64,000 bases of DNA from Phallusia mammillata. Taxonomy: Eukaryota; Chordata; Ascidiacea; Phlebobranchia; Ascidiidae. The notes under the pieces are model-generated. The model was not told where the DNA came from. It made no database searches and saw only the letters and a program-made list of their open reading frames with translations. Of the stretch, positions 32,517 through 54,698 are shown piece by piece. Position numbers and translations under genes: made by a program. Each line of letters opens with the position of its first letter. Position 1 is the stretch's first letter. The stretch lies in assembly GCA_003260075.1 (NCBI GenBank), contig QLIY01000077.1, positions 186,001 to 250,000 of the forward strand, in the 5' to 3' direction.

Positions 32517-35500
32517 TCACACGCCCCAGCAGTTTCTCATCATGTTCACAAAATCGTCGTCGCTCTTCATGGCGAGGCTCAGTCCCTCGTAATAATCCAC
32601 AAACTCGAGGTACGATATACGGCCGTCACGTGACCCGGTGACGTCGGCCACTGACGTCACGAACTGCTCTTCCATTTCCGCTTGCGTGAAGTTGCCTAAA
32701 TATTATTTTTTTTGGAAAAATCCAACCCCTCAACAAATATTAATTTCGACTCACCTGCGACCACTAGCGGATGTCGCTTAGCGCTGTAGAGTTTTTGCAG
32801 ATCCAAGAGATTGGCAGAACCCGATTTGTGAGGATCAAGTTTCTTAAAAACCTTACGGACGATCTGCTTACGTACCTCGTTCATTTCGCCTATGACGTAA
32901 CAAGAAGATAATGTTTTTGTTGGAAAAAATATGACGTCATAAACAGTTTGGCTTACCGACAAATGCTCGCATAAATTCACCATAGTCGATCGCTCCATCA
33001 TTGTTTTCATCGACAACCCGCCAGACAGCTTCGAAGTCCTGATCGAAAAACATAAAACATTAAACCACACATTTGTCTCAAACATTTATCAAGCACCAAA
33101 ATAGTTGCGGAACGTCAAATGTCCTGAAGGGAACATTTGGTGGATAATTGCTAAACGTGCTGCAGCTACACCATCATAACTGTAGCTGAAACAAATCGTT
33201 CGTAGTCATGAACGCTTAACTAAAATAGACTATCCAAGGAGTGTACTGCAATATATGAACGGTCATTTTAGTAACGGCAAATACTCCAGTAAAAACTGGA
33301 TTTTTGACATCTACCATAGAAAAACGAACGACCTAGGACGCTTTCGTACCCTCTTTTTTAAGATAGCATACAAAAAATGAACCTGCCGCGACAGCAATTT
33401 TTAAATAATAGAAAAATCGAAGTTACCTGATTTGGCAAACGAATATCAAATTCCTGCAATGCAGCGTACAGCTCATCCTTACTAAGAAGACCGTCGCCGC
33501 TTGTGTCCAATGAGCGGAACATCCTTCCCATTCCCACCAACACACTGACACTGCGGTCTTGCAACTTGTCTCGGACAAATCCTTAAACAAAAATATGAAG
33601 CATTAAAATATGAAATACGAACGATCATCCATAAACACTTTTGAATCATAACCACTGCTATTGGTTTGTAATAGGGATGGACCAAACTTACAAATGTTCT
33701 GTTTGGTGGAACATCGAGCATTTACGAAACGCTTGGTGCGTTGTGACGTCACAAACATTCCCAATTCCACCCCAGCTTTGTTTTCACGCTATACTTCCAA
33801 GGTCCCTTACACCACCAGCGGTGTATTAAGCCATTTAATCTAAAGCATTTAAAAAAGTTGGCCGAATGGTCTAGCGCTCCTGACCCACATACAGACATAA
33901 AAAAACTGATCGGGATTCGTCCCCGGGAGTGTCCTGGGTTTGAACCCCGTGGAAAAAAAGTCATTATCTTGCTTTGTGCTCACAAGGTTTTAAATAGAGG
34001 TGTATTTTAGATGTATGTATAATTCGAATTTATTCGGCCGAATCGGCCACTTTTGCAAAGATTCTTTTACAAACTTTTACAGAATCTTTTACAAACACAC
34101 ATTTAAAGCGTACCCCCCCCCCTAGAGGTGTACCGAATATTCGGTTTGCCGAATTTATTCGGCCGAATCGCACACTTTTGCAAAGATTATTTTACAAACT
34201 TTTACAGAATCTTTTACAAACACACATTTAAAGCGTAAACGTGTCTTTTCTGCTTAGTATCAACGAAAATCGCGTCTATCATTATATTCTTTAACACAAT
34301 ATCGCTTTTCCAACTGCAGACAAAAAATCAGTAATTCATTGTCGGGTTGGCAATCATGATTGAGGCAATGTTATATACCCCACAGAACCAAAATAAGGAC
34401 GAAACACAACCTGTACTAATTGCCTGGTAGATAAACTAATGTTTTCATGTCAAACGCGTAGGGTACGACTTGGCGTGACGTCATAAATGATTCGGTTGAT
34501 TCGGCCGAATTTATTCGGCAAAACCGCCGAATATTCGGTTTCGGCCGAATCGAAATTTCGCCGATTCGGCACATCACTAGTTTTAATACTTTCTCGACCG
34601 CTATTGTTGCCCGGAGCGGCACTGTCCCAGGTACACTTGAATAAAGTTTATGCCGCCAACCCCTAAAGGTGAAATTAACATTAAGTGACACAATAGACTT
34701 GCAAGGAGGCAGGCGCAAACTAATTGCGGGCATAACACATTTAGGCAAAGATAAAAATAAAACAAACCAGAAAACAAATGTGTTGCAACTAACACTGGTT
34801 CGTACAGTTGGAAGGTGACACTGTTTTTTTTACAAAAAATTCTATTTATACTTACTTTGTACTTCACTAGTAATCTTTCTGTCTCTCCTCTCGAGGGCAG
34901 TGTCCGACCCCCCATCCCTGTCACTGGAGGGAATGTCCCAACCAGCAGATGCAGAAGATGATGGAGAACTCGTCTCATATATCCGAAAGAGAATGGAAGG
35001 GCTATATAAGAAGGAAACAAATGATAGAATCATATGATCACAGTCCACATAGCAGCATGCATGTCCGAGCAAAATCTGCATTATTGTTATGACATTCAGT
35101 TATTTGTGAAAAAGTCATTAGTTTTTGATTGCCAAGTGGCTATTAGGTTACTCGCCCTTTTGAAACTATTCAGTGTAGCTGCACTGCGTTTACCAACTAT
35201 CCACTTGTGCTCTCTATTTTGCCGCACTATATAACATTTCAATGCTGTATATTTCCGGCTTGCTGAATATTTTAGGGCAATTGTGTTGCTACGATATGTT
35301 TCACCCAGTGAAATAAAATCAACTCGAAATAAGTTGAAAATTGACACAGGTAACTAAAAGTGTGATCACATGCCTAAAAGCTTGGTTACCTTTTTTTCAT
35401 GGAGTCAGGCAGACTTGGTTGGTTTGCTGTGTTGAAGCTCAGGTTCTTCCCCACCTGTATATCTTCCGTACCATATTTCTTTCCCTTCCTTCTTCCTACC

Positions 35501-38500
35501 ACATGACTGTATTTCCCACGCTCAATAACTGGGAGAGCTTTGTTAGTGCTGTGAAAATGAGGCAAGGTTACATCAAATACCTATTCATATTGTAAGCAAC
35601 AAACATATCTAAATGTGGAAAAATTCACTCGGTAAAAAGTGTAGTTTAGAAACTACTATCGTCCACAGAACTAAGAGATTAAGTTTGATTAGTATCCAGT
35701 AAATACATGACGGCTACACTAGTGGTCTATACCATCATCTATAACATGCACCAGCTGCATGGATGAGATATTGTAGGTTGAACAGTGTGTACTGTCTGCA
35801 GTTTACTTATCAGCAAATACAGTTTGTTAAAAGTATGACTTTGGAATCCAATAATGTCAATACCACACTAATATGAAAATGTTGTGTTAACTAAAAGTCA
35901 GTTTCTTGTATTTGTGTAGATTGTAACAGGCAATATGATTGCCTACATACACTGAAGCACTAAACATTGATATTCTGTTACCAACTCCATAAGTGAAACA
36001 AATGGTCACAACAACTCATTTCAATTATGCAAATGCAAAAAACAAGCACATACTTTTTGCCAAACAGTCTGTACTCATACACAGTGAGAGTTTGATCAGT
36101 GTGAAAATAAAACCCAAACAAATCCCTCAGTGCGTCTCGGCCGTTTCTTGTAAGTAACCTGGCTCCAAACGTGATTCTGTCTTTTAACTTGGATTCTGTT
36201 ACTGCACCTGCTGTACTTACCCTGAAAATTAACAAGAGAATTTTGCACAAGATATTGTGTAGATTAAGATGTGCTACTTCACACCTTATTAGCAATACAT
36301 GAAAATCTTACACACTTAAACAATATTATCGACTGGAAAAAGACAAATGTTTGTAATATGGTTTTGTTTTCATTAAATTGGTTGCTTAACAGCTAGATTT
36401 TTTACATCTCTAGATCTAGTAGCAAGTTTATTGCCTCAAAAACCACCAGATATTTTTCAAATACTTTTCTTGCATCTCAACCAGTGGTCTCAAACTTTTT
36501 TATTGGTCGGGGCCAAATGGTATTTTTTAAGTGTGTAGGGAGCCATCGGGGCCAAATGGTATTTTTTAAGTGTGAAGGGAGCCGCAAAAAAACGAAACCT
36601 TGAGAAAGTCACTAAAGATTATGACTTTGAAAGCTAAAATAGCAATGTTTGGTGGTTTTCTGAGGTCTGGAGCGAGCCGCAAAATAAGTAGTTGGGAGCC
36701 GCATGCGGCCCTGAAAACCAAGTTTGAGAACCACTGATCTAAACCATTGTAGTGCGCACATTTAAGTAAGAGTCAACTACAATTTGTTTTAACCAGCATG
36801 ATCTCATTTGACCTGGCATTGTAATTTCTTACTTGGTGTCATGAAGACGTCGGGATCTGAATCGAATTGGGGCAGTGTTATACATGGAAGAAGGATCAGC
36901 TGGGTTTTGTCTTGCTGGATCGCGATCTTGTTCAACGTCGCTTATCACATGACGAGACAGTTGATCGACCAAAACTTGCTCCATGATTTCTTCTTTCTGC
37001 TTTTTGGCCATGTCATCTTCCTATTGCACAGTTGCAACTTTATGTAATACGCTTAAGTGATGTACTAAATGTTTTTCAGCAAATCAGCCATTTTTACAAA
37101 GATTTAGTATCATTCATAAAAGATTCGTTAAATCAGCCGAGTTTATTCAGCAAAACTGCCACATATCCGGTTTCAGTTTGAACCCAATTTAGCCAATTCT
37201 GTTGTTTGGTTTTTATTTTTGGTTAAGATTTATCAGAAATTGAAACCACTAAAACATACTTGTTATTTCAATCCAAACTGTACTATGAGCTTTCAAAACA
37301 TTATTTATTGTTGTGTGAAAGTAATGACAATGCAAAAGTTTAATACACACCGCAGCACTTTTTCTTGCTCCATGAAGTCCAGTATATGGTTGGCTAGTGT
37401 TTTCAGCTTGCATTTGTGCCAACTCATCAATTGTGTAACCGGTTTCCTCTGGCTAAAAGAATATATTACCACCCAATTACAAAGCACATAGAATCCAAAT
37501 TATCATTTTGCATCAATAGTACATTGATAAAAGATAGTTGTGGACTAATGAAGTCCAAACATGGTCTTACCTCAGGGGATTGGGCTTTTGGTTTAAGATG
37601 GTCATCAAGGTACCAATACTCTCCTTTTTTGGGTGGAGATTTAAACCCAACTGAAACAAAACATATATATACTTTTTTTACAATTGTACTGTATTACACT
37701 AACAAACAAACAGTCATTGGGCAGTGCTACAGAAGTTCATTTCAAATACTATGTTTACAACAGTATAAAAGCCAACCTTTTTGTTGCCGAGGTGACTTTA
37801 TCATTTCTTGTCTTGGTGAAGCAGGTTTTACCTGCATCAAGAAAACATATGAAGCTACAACCACTGCCATATTATGTCTATGGTAATCCAAAGAAATTTC
37901 AATTGACCGTCAAATTACCCGAGGACTGATGCTTTTGTTTAGAGGCTGTGTCTTTGCGTTTCTAGAATACTCTGATTGTGAAACAATTGGTTGTCTTTTG
38001 TTTTCTGTAACTGATTGGTCTTTTTGCCTTGGTGAATGAGGAGATGTTCGATGAGGGGTTTCCTCATGGGTTATAGGCTAAAAGCATAATTATCATAATA
38101 ACATGACTGTACAACACATACAATAAATAATAGTACCAACATTTCGCTGTTGTCTCCTTGAATTAGGACGCTGGTGGCCAATATGTGTGCAGGGGCGATA
38201 AACTGTTCCACCGAATTCAATGTCTTTTTGTGTCAAGGCATAAGGTTGAGAATGGGGGGTTCCCCAGCTTACAGTTGACTTTGATGCAGGAGTGTGAAAA
38301 GTTTTGTATTTTGCAATTGGGTTTTCCAAGTCTCGATCCTCAGGGTGATCTCCCACTATGGCATCTAGTTGCAGGCGTGGAACTCTGGATAAATAAATGT
38401 TCGAAGTAAGGATTGATTTTATTAAACTGTTTAAGATGTATTGTATGAAAAGGCAAAAGTTGTACAAAACAAAAGATTGAAAATATTTTTAAGACCTTTT

Positions 38501-39021
38501 TATACTAAATTTGACACAAATTACATTACTTGCAGGATCAAAATATATTACTTGCTGTTGTTAAAAGCAAATGTATGCTTGTTGGTTTACAAAAGTAGAT
38601 AGTAGGGTGTTGTTTTTGCTGTAAAATATTGGATTTAACTAAAATTACAACAAAAGAAAATTAGCAATATACATGAAACTTAAGACACCAAAAACTATGC
38701 AATAAACTTACCCGTCTGGTCTCGGAGATTTTAACTTTCCTTTTCCGTCACTTTGAACGTTTGCAGTCATCCCCCCCCCCCCTTGCAGGATCAAAATATA
38801 TTACTTGCTGTTGTTAAAAGCAAATGTATACTTGTTGGTTTACAAAAGTATATAGTAGGTTGTTGTTTTCGCTGTGAAATAGTGGATTTAGACATAAATA
38901 ACAACAAAAGAAAAATAGCAATATACATAAACATTCAGACAAAAAACAACCAAAAAACTTACCCGTCAGGTCTTGGAGATTTTAACTTTCCTTTTCCGTC
39001 ACTTTGAACGTTTGCAGTCAT
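32517..39021 (-). CDS. CAPS2: calcyphosine-2 (EF-hand calcium-binding protein)
   Basis: Fourteen minus-strand exons join in phase to 636 aa: 38963-39021, 38141-38384, 37919-38077, 37777-37831, 37571-37650, 37351-37452, 36833-37020, 36054-36221, 35390-35548, 34856-35001, 33427-33581, 32957-33038, 32755-32889 and 32517-32695. The N-terminal 200 residues are low-complexity and K/S/P rich. Next come MEQVLVDQLSRHVIS, TFGARLLTRNGRDA and LTVYEYRLFGKK, blocks I associate with CAPS2. The C-terminal third is the calcyphosine EF-hand domain: loops DTSGDGLLSKDE (479-490) and DENNDGAIDYGE (515-526) look able to bind calcium; the third (DPHKSGSANLLD) is degenerate and the fourth (GSRDGRISYLE) partial. It ends MMRNCWGV. 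Function is poorly known; calcyphosines often go with cilia. Introns hold a tRNA-derived repeat and two hAT elements. Exon 1 is present twice because of C run 38771-38782. Confidence 0.92.
33857..33952 (+). repeat. tRNA-derived SINE-like repeat, copy C
   Basis: Reads ggccgaatggtctagcgctc (A-box region), an insert with acataaaaaaactgatcggg, then cccgggagtgtcctggg and the B box GGTTTGAACCCC. It is the best preserved of four related copies and lies antisense in a CAPS2 intron. The long insert and weak acceptor pairing argue against a functional tRNA. Confidence 0.6.
33995..34579. mobile_element. hAT-like MITE with TTCGGCCGAAT repeats, split by C run 34113-34122
   Basis: Left end TAGAGGTGTA and right end ACATCACTA are imperfect inverted repeats. 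The flanks gttttaaa (33987-33994) and gttttaat (34580-34587) agree at 7 of 8 positions. The interior is full of palindromic TTCGGCCGAAT words at both ends. The first 118 bases are duplicated around the C run, and the second copy has the cleaner end (TAGAGGTGTACCGAAT). Confidence 0.7.
36482..36736. mobile_element. hAT MITE, family 3
   Basis: Ends CAGTGGTCTCAAACTT and AAGTTTGAGAACCACTG with flanking octamers atctcaac and atctaaac (7 of 8 identical). The interior has a local duplication of ggggccaaatggtatttttt and gggagccgc words. It lies in the CAPS2 intron between the exons at 36833 and 36054. Confidence 0.85.
38530..39021. repeat. CAPS2: CAPS2 first-exon duplication around C run 38771-38782
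   Basis: About 240 bases, including the whole CAPS2 coding exon 1, occur twice: 38712-38770 and 38963-39021 are the two exon copies. Both encode the same peptide start (MTANVQSDGKGKLKSPRPDG) with synonymous differences. The upstream (39021) copy is used in the gene model. Confidence 0.85.
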
Positions 39022-40217
39022 TTGGTCATATCAAAATACTGAATATAAAACAAATGTTTACGTAAGAAAGAAACGCTTGAATGTTATTAAATCGCGTATC
39101 AGATAACCAAAACCTAAATCAAGCGGTTGTGGTATGACGTCAATATCCAGAAAAAAAGTTTATATTTGTCATCATTTCAAATACTTTAACAAAAAAACAA
39201 ATTTTGTCAGCTTAAAAACAAACATAAAACATAAGGCATCTGGCTGATCAACAACCCCCCCCCCAATGTTTACGTAAGAAAGAAACGCTTGAATGTTATT
39301 AAATCGCGTATCGGGTAACCAAAACCTAAATCAAGCGGTTGTGGTATGACGTCAATATCCAAAAAAAAGTTAATTAATATTTTGTCATCATTTCAAATGT
39401 TTTAATAAAAAACAAATTTTGTCAGCTTAAAAGCAAACATAAAACATAAGGCATCTGGCTAATCAACAAAAGAAAGTGCAATTTATGCAATAACGCAAGA
39501 CCAAAATTAACCACACCCAAAAACAGCAAGTCAGAACTTTGCAGATCAATATTAACTTGATAGGAAAGTCAATTTATCGTTTAACCTCATAACAGTGGTT
39601 GTAAAGGTTGTAAATGTGCATTTTTAACTTTAGAAATTGCTACACATCTTCAAGCATGCGAATTATGTAATGACGCAACCAAGAAATAATGAATCTCGTG
39701 GCCACATGATTATTCTTTAAACGGCTGCTTCGAGGCTAGGAGTCTTTTGTCGGTTTGTCCGTTGGCTTGAAGCTTCGTGTTGTGGAAACGTAGAAACGAA
39801 TGTTGGAGATTTTTTGTTGAAACTAGTGTCGTAAATAATAACGTTTTCTTATATTAATTATTTTATATTTGTTTAAACTGTAAATTAAACAAATTGTTGT
39901 TACTTAACCAGTTGTCGATTTAAACAGAAGTTTTGCGATTGTTTTAAAATTTGAGCTGAATTGATAAATTGTTGTTTATAATTTTATGTTTTTTCATGTT
40001 ACTTGGGAAATCTAGTGTACATACTGCACTGGAATATTTACGATAGAACGTTACTTTAAGATAAAAGTTTGTGCTGTTTTATTTTTATTAAGCTTTGTGT
40101 TGTTTTCTGCAGAAACAAAAGTGTGTGTTTTATTTTTAATTTCTTGTGTTTTTACCAAAAACGCATTGTTACTGACGGAAAGTCCGCCAGTACCTTGCCA
40201 TTTGCCATCTTCTGTGC
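39022..40217. promoter_or_regulatory. divergent CAPS2 / Argonaute intergenic region
   Basis: About 1.2 kb separates the two start codons, which point away from each other. A full CRE palindrome TGACGTCA lies at 39135-39142 and again at 39347-39354, because about 205 bases are duplicated around C run 39255-39264. Most of 39770-40217 is probably Argonaute 5' untranslated sequence. No clear TATA box. Confidence 0.5.
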
Positions 40218-50562
<10,345 letters not shown>

Positions 50563-51790
50563 CAAGCGACTGTTGTGTGTAAATTTCTGGCTCCTTTTTA
50601 TTTTATTTGTGTGTCAATGCTACTTGTGACGTCATAATCACCGATAGAACAAGACATCCAAGGCTAGATCAAGTTCTTCCCAATGAACACATCCAACGCC
50701 AAGCTGTACACAACAACCAAAATTTCCGCGGTCCGACTGCCCCCCTTTTGACTGAATTATCTGCCAGTAACACGTCACTGTGACTTCAATGTGACGTCAC
50801 TATTGCCTTGCACACCAAAATTTCTGCACGCGCGCGCGTTTACACTGCGTCCAAAATTATTCCGACTTTGCTCTTCATTTCGATTCCTTCCCGTAGTTCA
50901 CCAGTCATGTGACCAGCCGATTACGTCACATGTGTAAATAATGACGTCATTTGCTGTACATACTTCGCTAACTCGACGTTCGGCAGCATATAACACACCT
51001 GTGTGTGTGTGCTTGTTTGTGAATAGGCAATTTGCTAGACTAACACGTGTAAATGTTGTACGGCCCTTCGCTATACTACTATTATCCTTAATTTATGATT
51101 ACGATGAAATACAAGGTTCATTTTTATTGTCATCTGCGCCTGTCGACGTTTAAACGGATATACATATTTGTACATGTGCGTTTTAACATGCGTTCTTCGC
51201 CTTTTTTCGCGCCCCTAAACCGTGAACCCCCCTCTGCATTTGTTTTTACTTACCCGCGTCGCCACGACTACGCCGCCAGGCAAGAGATCGTCGTCATAGC
51301 AACCAGTAACTGAAGCGATGAGGTTGCTGCTCTGCGGCGCACTTGGCTTTGCTCGCGGGCCTCTTGTCTGGCGGTGGGCGCGTTCCCCCAGCCCTTCTCG
51401 GCTAATCAGCCCCCTCTGGCGGGGAAAAACCGCTTTTGGGGGATCGCCTGTGCCCCTAGTGACCCCTGTGAAAAGCCCCGGCTTGGATTGGGTATCTAGC
51501 GGCCAGGCTTGACCCCCGTTTTACCCCGCTGAGCTGATTTCCGGGTTTGTATTTATTGTGCTGTCCCTGTGTACTAGTTTGTGATGTATATAAACCCCTT
51601 TGTGACGTCACAGTCATTGCTTGTAAATGCCCATCCATGTGTGTTAGCTAGCTGCAAGAGACAACGAAAAATGAAGGAGTGATTCGTACAGTAATACGGT
51701 TTTCCCTGCGTGATGTAGATTTTGTGTGGAATGCGTAATGAAAGTGTAACATGTGAATATCATCAATAAACAGAATGCCAAAAACCTTTG
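50563..51790 (+). other. AGO2: probable Argonaute 3' untranslated region
   Basis: About 1.2 kb from the stop codon to just past AATAAA at 51765-51770, the first good poly(A) signal. It is notably richer in GC than the spacers and holds four TGACGTCA palindromes (50627, 50792, 50942, 51603). The open frames within it show no similarity I recognise. Confidence 0.6.
51765..51770 (+). terminator. AGO2: poly(A) signal, Argonaute
   Basis: AATAAA in an AT-rich context about 1.2 kb after the stop codon; C run 51884-51894 and another duplication follow. Confidence 0.55.
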
Positions 51791-51812
51791 TCATACTGAA
51801 ACTTCAAACTTC

Positions 51813-51960
51813 TTGACACAATGAGCAGCTGTTTTTTAAGGCTACGTGCTTTCTTAAACGTGAAGACAGTCTTTGGCTTTCTTCCCCCCCCCCCTTGACA
51901 CAATGAGCAGCTGTTTTTTAAGGCTACGTGCTTTCTTAAACCTGAAGATAGTTAAGACTA
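51813..51960. repeat. direct duplication around C run 51884-51894
   Basis: About 55 bases (ttgacacaatgagcagc onward) occur on both sides with two changes. It lies between the Argonaute poly(A) signal and the next gene. Confidence 0.8.
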
Positions 51961-52378
51961 GTTCACCACTTTGATTGGCTTAAAACCGTTCTAGCACTCT
52001 TAAAACTAGTCCTCAACCCTTAGGCAACTTGATCAGCAGACCAAAAAAGTGGCCTTCTACCAGTTGCACCAACAAAGCACAAAGTAATGTGCTATCGGAG
52101 GTAGATTCGACTGGTGGATGTTATTTTTAACCTTTCTAGCCTGATTTCATTGTTAAAGATGTCATTTTAGAACGCACATTCGGTATTCAGCAGAACGCCT
52201 GTGATTGAGACTATTGTTAGCTTTATGACGTCATAATGGTTATTGTGCGTTGACAAAACCCGAGACAGAGTGAATTGGTTGTTCAAGGCTGGAGGGACGT
52301 GCTACGTTTTATTTAACTAGGATTATAAGCTGTAAGGCAGTCAATTTGTGAAATATTTGGTGAATAAATGTAAAAATC

Positions 52379-54698
52379 ATGTCGGCGTTGCATTGGGAGG
52401 CAAGACGGAAGCAGGCTGTGGTCGACAGCAAACTGGAATTACAAAAGAAATTGCAAGAACTGGATGCAAACGGTAGAAGAAGTATGGTTTTACTGTTTTA
52501 ACATCCTGTCGTAAGAGCACTTCTTTAGTACTGGAATTAAACAGTATTAATGCTTTGCTAACATTTTCTCTTTAATGTAGGGGTAACTGGGAATGGAAAA
52601 TAGTTTACAAACAGAATCAGTCAAAGAATTTACGTGTAGTATACATATTTCGCCTAACAGGCATCTTTAGTTTCCACAAAACGACAGGGAAACACATAAT
52701 AAAGTATGATAATCTATGGGTATAGGTTTTATTCGTCTTAACAGGGCTCCCCCCCCCCAATTTTCTCTTTAATGTAGGGGTAACTGGGAATGGAAAATAG
52801 TTTACAGACAGAATCAGTCAAAGAATTTACATGTAGTATATATATTTCGCCTAACAGGCATCTTTAGTTTCCACAAAACCACAGGGAAACACATAATAAA
52901 GTATGATAATCTAGGGGTATAGGTTTTATTCGGCTTAACAGGGCCATTGCGGTTTGCAACTGCCAATATTTAAACACGTCAATTTTCATGTCATGTGTTG
53001 TAACCGGTAGCTACGCTTGCGAAGAGCAAATAAAAATGCGTTGACGATGTGATAAATATGTCAAAAATTATTTGAAGGACTGATTTATTTATTGACACAA
53101 ATTTATTCGGTATTTGCAATTAAGTTAAAACGAATTTGTTTCCTATTTTAAAGCCTGGTGTCAAAGGTCACACACTTCTTTACCAAAGAGATGGTTTTTT
53201 TTATAGTTTATCTGATTTTGAAATCTCTTCATTAAACTAATAGATGTCAAGAAGTCGGCCTGCATGTTAGTGACTATTAAAAGTTTTTCATTAAACTGTA
53301 AAAAAGTTTTGAATTCTGGGTATGAATTTGGATGTAGGCTTATATTTGCAATGTTTAGGGGTCAAACAAACCAGTAGGTATTTGACATGTGTTACATCTT
53401 CCAGATGGCATTTGTAAGCCAGTATCGCCTTTCAAACACTAGTAAGAACCATTGTCACAAAAATATGAACAGGCCAGTGACACCATTGTTACCAAACAAA
53501 CGATTGTCAGTTATGGATTTAGAAGATACATGATTATTGATGCGTAACGACCGACAAATATACCATTTTTGCCCACAGCAAAGGTGTTCTAACATATTTA
53601 GGACTCATGGGGCACGATGTAATGTTTCATCGTTAAGGGTTATCTACATTTTCAAACATTACAATTTAAGACGCTAAAAGAGCAATGCACTAGTTCAAGC
53701 ATCACACCGATATGTGCCTGCCCTAAAACTACACTTAACACGCGTACACATTGTTTTAATGCAGTTGTTATGAAAGGGGGCCCCAGCGATATTTTGCATT
53801 AATGAAGGGGCTTTGGAGAATAAATGGGAAATTGGGGAGTGCAAAAATATATATGGATCTTTCAAACAGAACAGCTACAACGAAAATTCGGCTATTTACT
53901 TCTTTATCGACTAACTAACCCAACGTATAATATTTGGTGAAATGTTTACGTTAAATTGACCACTTTTAACATGACATCTGAAATTTGTGAACTGTTATCG
54001 CTGTATGAGGTTAAACCGTCAGAAAAAAATAGGCAAACTAAAGTACTTTCTACAGTATAAATTTAGTCACACAAAAAATACTATCTTTTATGTATTAATG
54101 GTTATTACATATCAATTTATGAGCAGTTACTGACAATGAATTTGTATTTTTAGTGATGTATGAAAAAAAGAAGATTTTGGAAGTAGCAGAGAAAATGTCG
54201 GCTGACCCAGCGACACCAACTTCATCACTGTTGCACAGGTCTATATCACTTGCAACATTTATTTACAACCAATTTCGCGCAATTTTTGCGTTCAAACTCG
54301 TAAAAAATAAGCTCTTAAACGACGTTTAACGCAAGAAAGTAAGTCATATTTGGCATGTCTCTAGATTTGAAAAAAACATATGTTTTTGTTTGCTATCCAC
54401 ATTTTACGTTTAGAAAGGTTTAATAAGTTTTAATTTCAATTTTTGAACCGTTTTGCCTTGATTTATAGCAATACTCAATATTATTCTCTCCTTTGCTTTA
54501 TGATTGCATCTACTAACGTGTAGCAGCCTGTATTATCCCAGATCGCAAGCGCAACTGATCAAAAGCCATCGGGAAAATTGCGACATCCAGTGTCGAAAAC
54601 AATGTGAACTCGACAGCCGGCAGATGGCGAAAGAGGGCAAGTACAGCGCCAAGATAAAGAATCGCTACACTTCGATCAACTACGTCCAACAATACTAA
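52379..54698 (+). CDS. small basic helical protein, family unknown
   Basis: Three exons, 52379-52481, 54154-54238 and 54524-54698, join in phase to 120 aa. Residues 1-50 are strongly helical and charged (RRKQAVVDSKLELQKKLQEL) and likely form a short coiled coil. A Ser/Thr/Pro linker (DPATPTSSLL) follows, then a second helical, Lys/Arg-rich part with three cysteines (ENCDIQCRKQC) and an aromatic C terminus (RYTSINYVQQY). No signal peptide or membrane segment. Two acceptors 3 bases apart (TAG/CAG at 54521-54526) could give a one-residue variant. I cannot name the family; the size and charge resemble small axonemal or cytoskeletal proteins, which is only a guess. Intron 1 contains C run 52749-52758 with about 175 bases duplicated. 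Confidence 0.75.
52570..52945. repeat. direct duplication around C run 52749-52758
   Basis: The block starting attttctctttaatgtag (left from about 52561, right from 52759) runs to the tcttaacagggc words on both sides with only a few substitutions. It lies in intron 1 of the 120-aa protein gene. Confidence 0.8.
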
